Assembly (NCBI GenBank): GCA_004377245.1
Contig: SOIK01000265.1
Location: 1 to 6,688, forward strand
Source: Sulfurovum sp.
GTDB taxonomy: Bacteria > Campylobacterota > Campylobacteria > Campylobacterales > Sulfurovaceae
Direction of reading: 5' to 3'
Length of the DNA stretch: 6,688 nt
Below are positions 5,616 through 6,688 of the stretch, in pieces. The position numbers and the translations under genes are program-made. Each line of letters starts with the position of its first letter. The first letter of the stretch is position 1. The notes below the pieces were generated by a model, which worked only from the letters and a program-made list of their open reading frames with translations, searched no databases and was not told the DNA's origin.

Positions 5616-5724
5616 CGTCATTCTCGGGCTTGACCCGGGAATCTACAAATTTATGAGTTTATCTGACTATGGATCCCCGGGTGCCCACAGGAAATGCCCT
5701 TGGGATATAAGCCCGAGGATGACG
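5616..5724 (+). repeat. 109-bp palindromic element, copy 2 (just after hemB)
   Basis: Inverted relative to copy 1 (5438-5545), with 70 bp between them. The short end (5616-5646) holds TTCTCGGG, loop CTTGA, CCCGGGAA, a hairpin with one T-G wobble on the + strand. The middle (5647-5670) is variable; the long end is 5671-5724. The short end is essentially a REP-type palindrome. The long end looks like the same palindrome (GGATCCCCGGGT and AAGCCCGAGGATGAC) split by about 27 bp of extra sequence. It ends 3 bp from the hemB stop codon, so its hairpins would form at the 3' end of hemB mRNA and might stabilise it or end transcription. No T-run follows. Confidence 0.8.
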
Positions 5725-5727
5725 AAA

Positions 5728-6688
5728 TTATTTTTGTAAAAGCTCCGCCGCTTCTTTTGCATGATACGTGATGATGATATCCGCTCCTGCACGCTTAAAT
5801 GCCATCATGGTTTCCATCATCACTTTGTCGTAGTCTATGACACCTGCTTTAGCTGCCATTTTAAGCATAGAGTATTCACCTGAGACATTGTAAACTGCCA
5901 GTGGAAGTGAAGTATTGTTTTTGATATCTCTTACTACATCAAGATAAGCAAGAGCAGGCTTGACCATGAGGATATCCGCTCCCTCTTTTTCATCTTCTAT
6001 ACTCTCCAAGATGGCTTCATTACGGTTCGCAGGGTTCATTTGGTAACTTCTTCTGTCTCCAAAGCTTGGACTAGACTCTGCTACATCACGGAAAGGACCA
6101 TAATATGCTGAAGAAAATTTAGTCGAATAACTCATCACCGGTAAGTTCTCAAAACCTGCACCATCTAACCCACCACGAATAGCAGTGATCATCCCATCCA
6201 TCATTCCAGAAGGGGCTATCATATCAACACCTGCTTTCGCATGGATAACCGCTTGTTTGGCTAAGTTGTCAAGCGTGATGTCATTGTCAACTGTTTCCAG
6301 TACAGGGTCGAGCACACCACAGTGTCCATGGTCTGTATATTCACAAAAACAGAGGTCGGTGATAACAAACATGTCAGGATGTGCTGCCTTGACAGTTCGA
6401 ACTGTCTCAGCGATGATTCCATGTTCACACATCGCATCTGAACCTACACTGTCTTTTGTGTCCGGGATCCCAAAAAGGATGATAGAGTAAATACCAAGTT
6501 TCTTAAGTGTATCACACTCTTTAACGATCTCATCGATACTCATCTGGTACACACCAGGCATAGAACCCACTTCATCTTTAATGCCTTTACCACTTCTTGC
6601 AAAAAGAGGGTAGATAAAGTCATTAACACTCAGATGTGTCTCTTGGAGTAAATCTCTTAGTACGGGGTTGATTCTTTTTCTTCTAAAA
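5728..6688 (-). CDS. hemB: Delta-aminolevulinic acid dehydratase (porphobilinogen synthase), start cut by window edge
   Basis: The enzyme condenses two 5-aminolevulinate molecules to porphobilinogen, the first common step of tetrapyrrole synthesis. The frame is open to the right edge: 319 residues are visible, beginning FRRKRINPVLRDLLQETHL. With a family length near 325, only about 4-6 residues are missing. Seen in order (numbering from the first visible residue): the N-terminal RINPVLRD arm; cysteines C113, C115 and C123 in DLCFCEYTDHGHCG, the catalytic zinc site; APSGMMDG; the first active-site lysine K190 in YSTKFSSAYYGPFR; and the Schiff-base lysine K243 in LMVKPALAYLD. All key residues are present, so the enzyme should be active and zinc-dependent. 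A GTG at 6568-6570 inside the frame is not the start, because conserved sequence continues upstream. Stop TAA at 5728-5730, 3 bp from a repeat element. It leads the minus-strand run hemB-argF-hemN-Fe-S gene. Confidence 0.97.
   Translation of the reverse strand, partial: FRRKRINPVLRDLLQETHLSVNDFIYPLFARSGKGIKDEVGSMPGVYQMSIDEIVKECDTLKKLGIYSIILFGIPDTKDSVGSDAMCEHGIIAETVRTVKAAHPDMFVITDLCFCEYTDHGHCGVLDPVLETVDNDITLDNLAKQAVIHAKAGVDMIAPSGMMDGMITAIRGGLDGAGFENLPVMSYSTKFSSAYYGPFRDVAESSPSFGDRRSYQMNPANRNEAILESIEDEKEGADILMVKPALAYLDVVRDIKNNTSLPLAVYNVSGEYSMLKMAAKAGVIDYDKVMMETMMAFKRAGADIIITYHAKEAAELLQK

Larger units (their letters stand above)
5412..5727. other. hemB-to-argF intergenic region
   Basis: This 316-bp gap has no believable gene. 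It is made up of copy 2 of the palindromic element (5616-5724), a 70-bp AT-rich stretch with the candidate argF promoter (5546-5615), copy 1 (5438-5545) and the argF ribosome binding site. The two copies could pair as long inverted arms around the AT-rich stretch. I see no tRNA or riboswitch fold, and no recognised ARG-box-like operator. Confidence 0.7.

Noticed and set aside
6568..6570. GTG as the start of hemB
   Set aside because: The frame stays open to the window edge and the 39 upstream residues are typical HemB N-terminal sequence.

Overview
The window looks like a piece of chromosome from a Campylobacterota (epsilonproteobacterial) species, probably a free-living Sulfurovum/Sulfurimonas-like organism. 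The reasons are the low-GC, A/T-ending codons, the very characteristic ArsS-type histidine kinase, and the gene order. From memory, C. jejuni has the neighbours Cj0991c (ferredoxin-type oxidoreductase), hemN, argF and hemB. H. pylori has hemN next to its 'glpC', and hemB next to the ArsRS two-component genes. Here all of these sit together. The genus is an inference; no search was run.

Layout: the left edge carries the last 27 codons of an OmpR-type response regulator on the + strand, overlapping by ATGA with a complete ArsS-family sensor histidine kinase (83-1327). These converge on a minus-strand run whose order of transcription is hemB (partial, enters from the right edge), argF, hemN and an orphan GlpC-like Fe-S protein. 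HemB makes porphobilinogen, HemN is the oxygen-independent coproporphyrinogen III dehydrogenase, and ArgF makes citrulline in arginine synthesis. The Fe-S protein has two [4Fe-4S] motifs and two CCG modules but no flavoprotein partner gene beside it. hemN and the Fe-S gene both appear to start with TTG, each with an AAGGA Shine-Dalgarno 7 nt away.

The genes are ordinary; the notable content is between them. Every sizeable gap is filled with repeat sequence. A perfect 13-bp-stem palindrome lies between the convergent genes. A composite of (TTGCTAC) heptads, a 72-75 bp AT-rich spacer and a 73-75 bp hairpin block occurs twice, once after argF and once after hemN. Two 108/109-bp elements in opposite orientation fill most of the hemB-argF gap. 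The copies differ in ways that preserve hairpins, and they touch gene ends: heptads encode the last residues of ArgF, one element lies in the argF leader, and another begins 3 bp after the hemB stop.

I see no tRNA, rRNA, CRISPR array, transposase or defence-type gene, and no convincing new multi-gene system. The items worth a second look are the repeats, the twin TTG leaders and the hemN-linked Fe-S protein.
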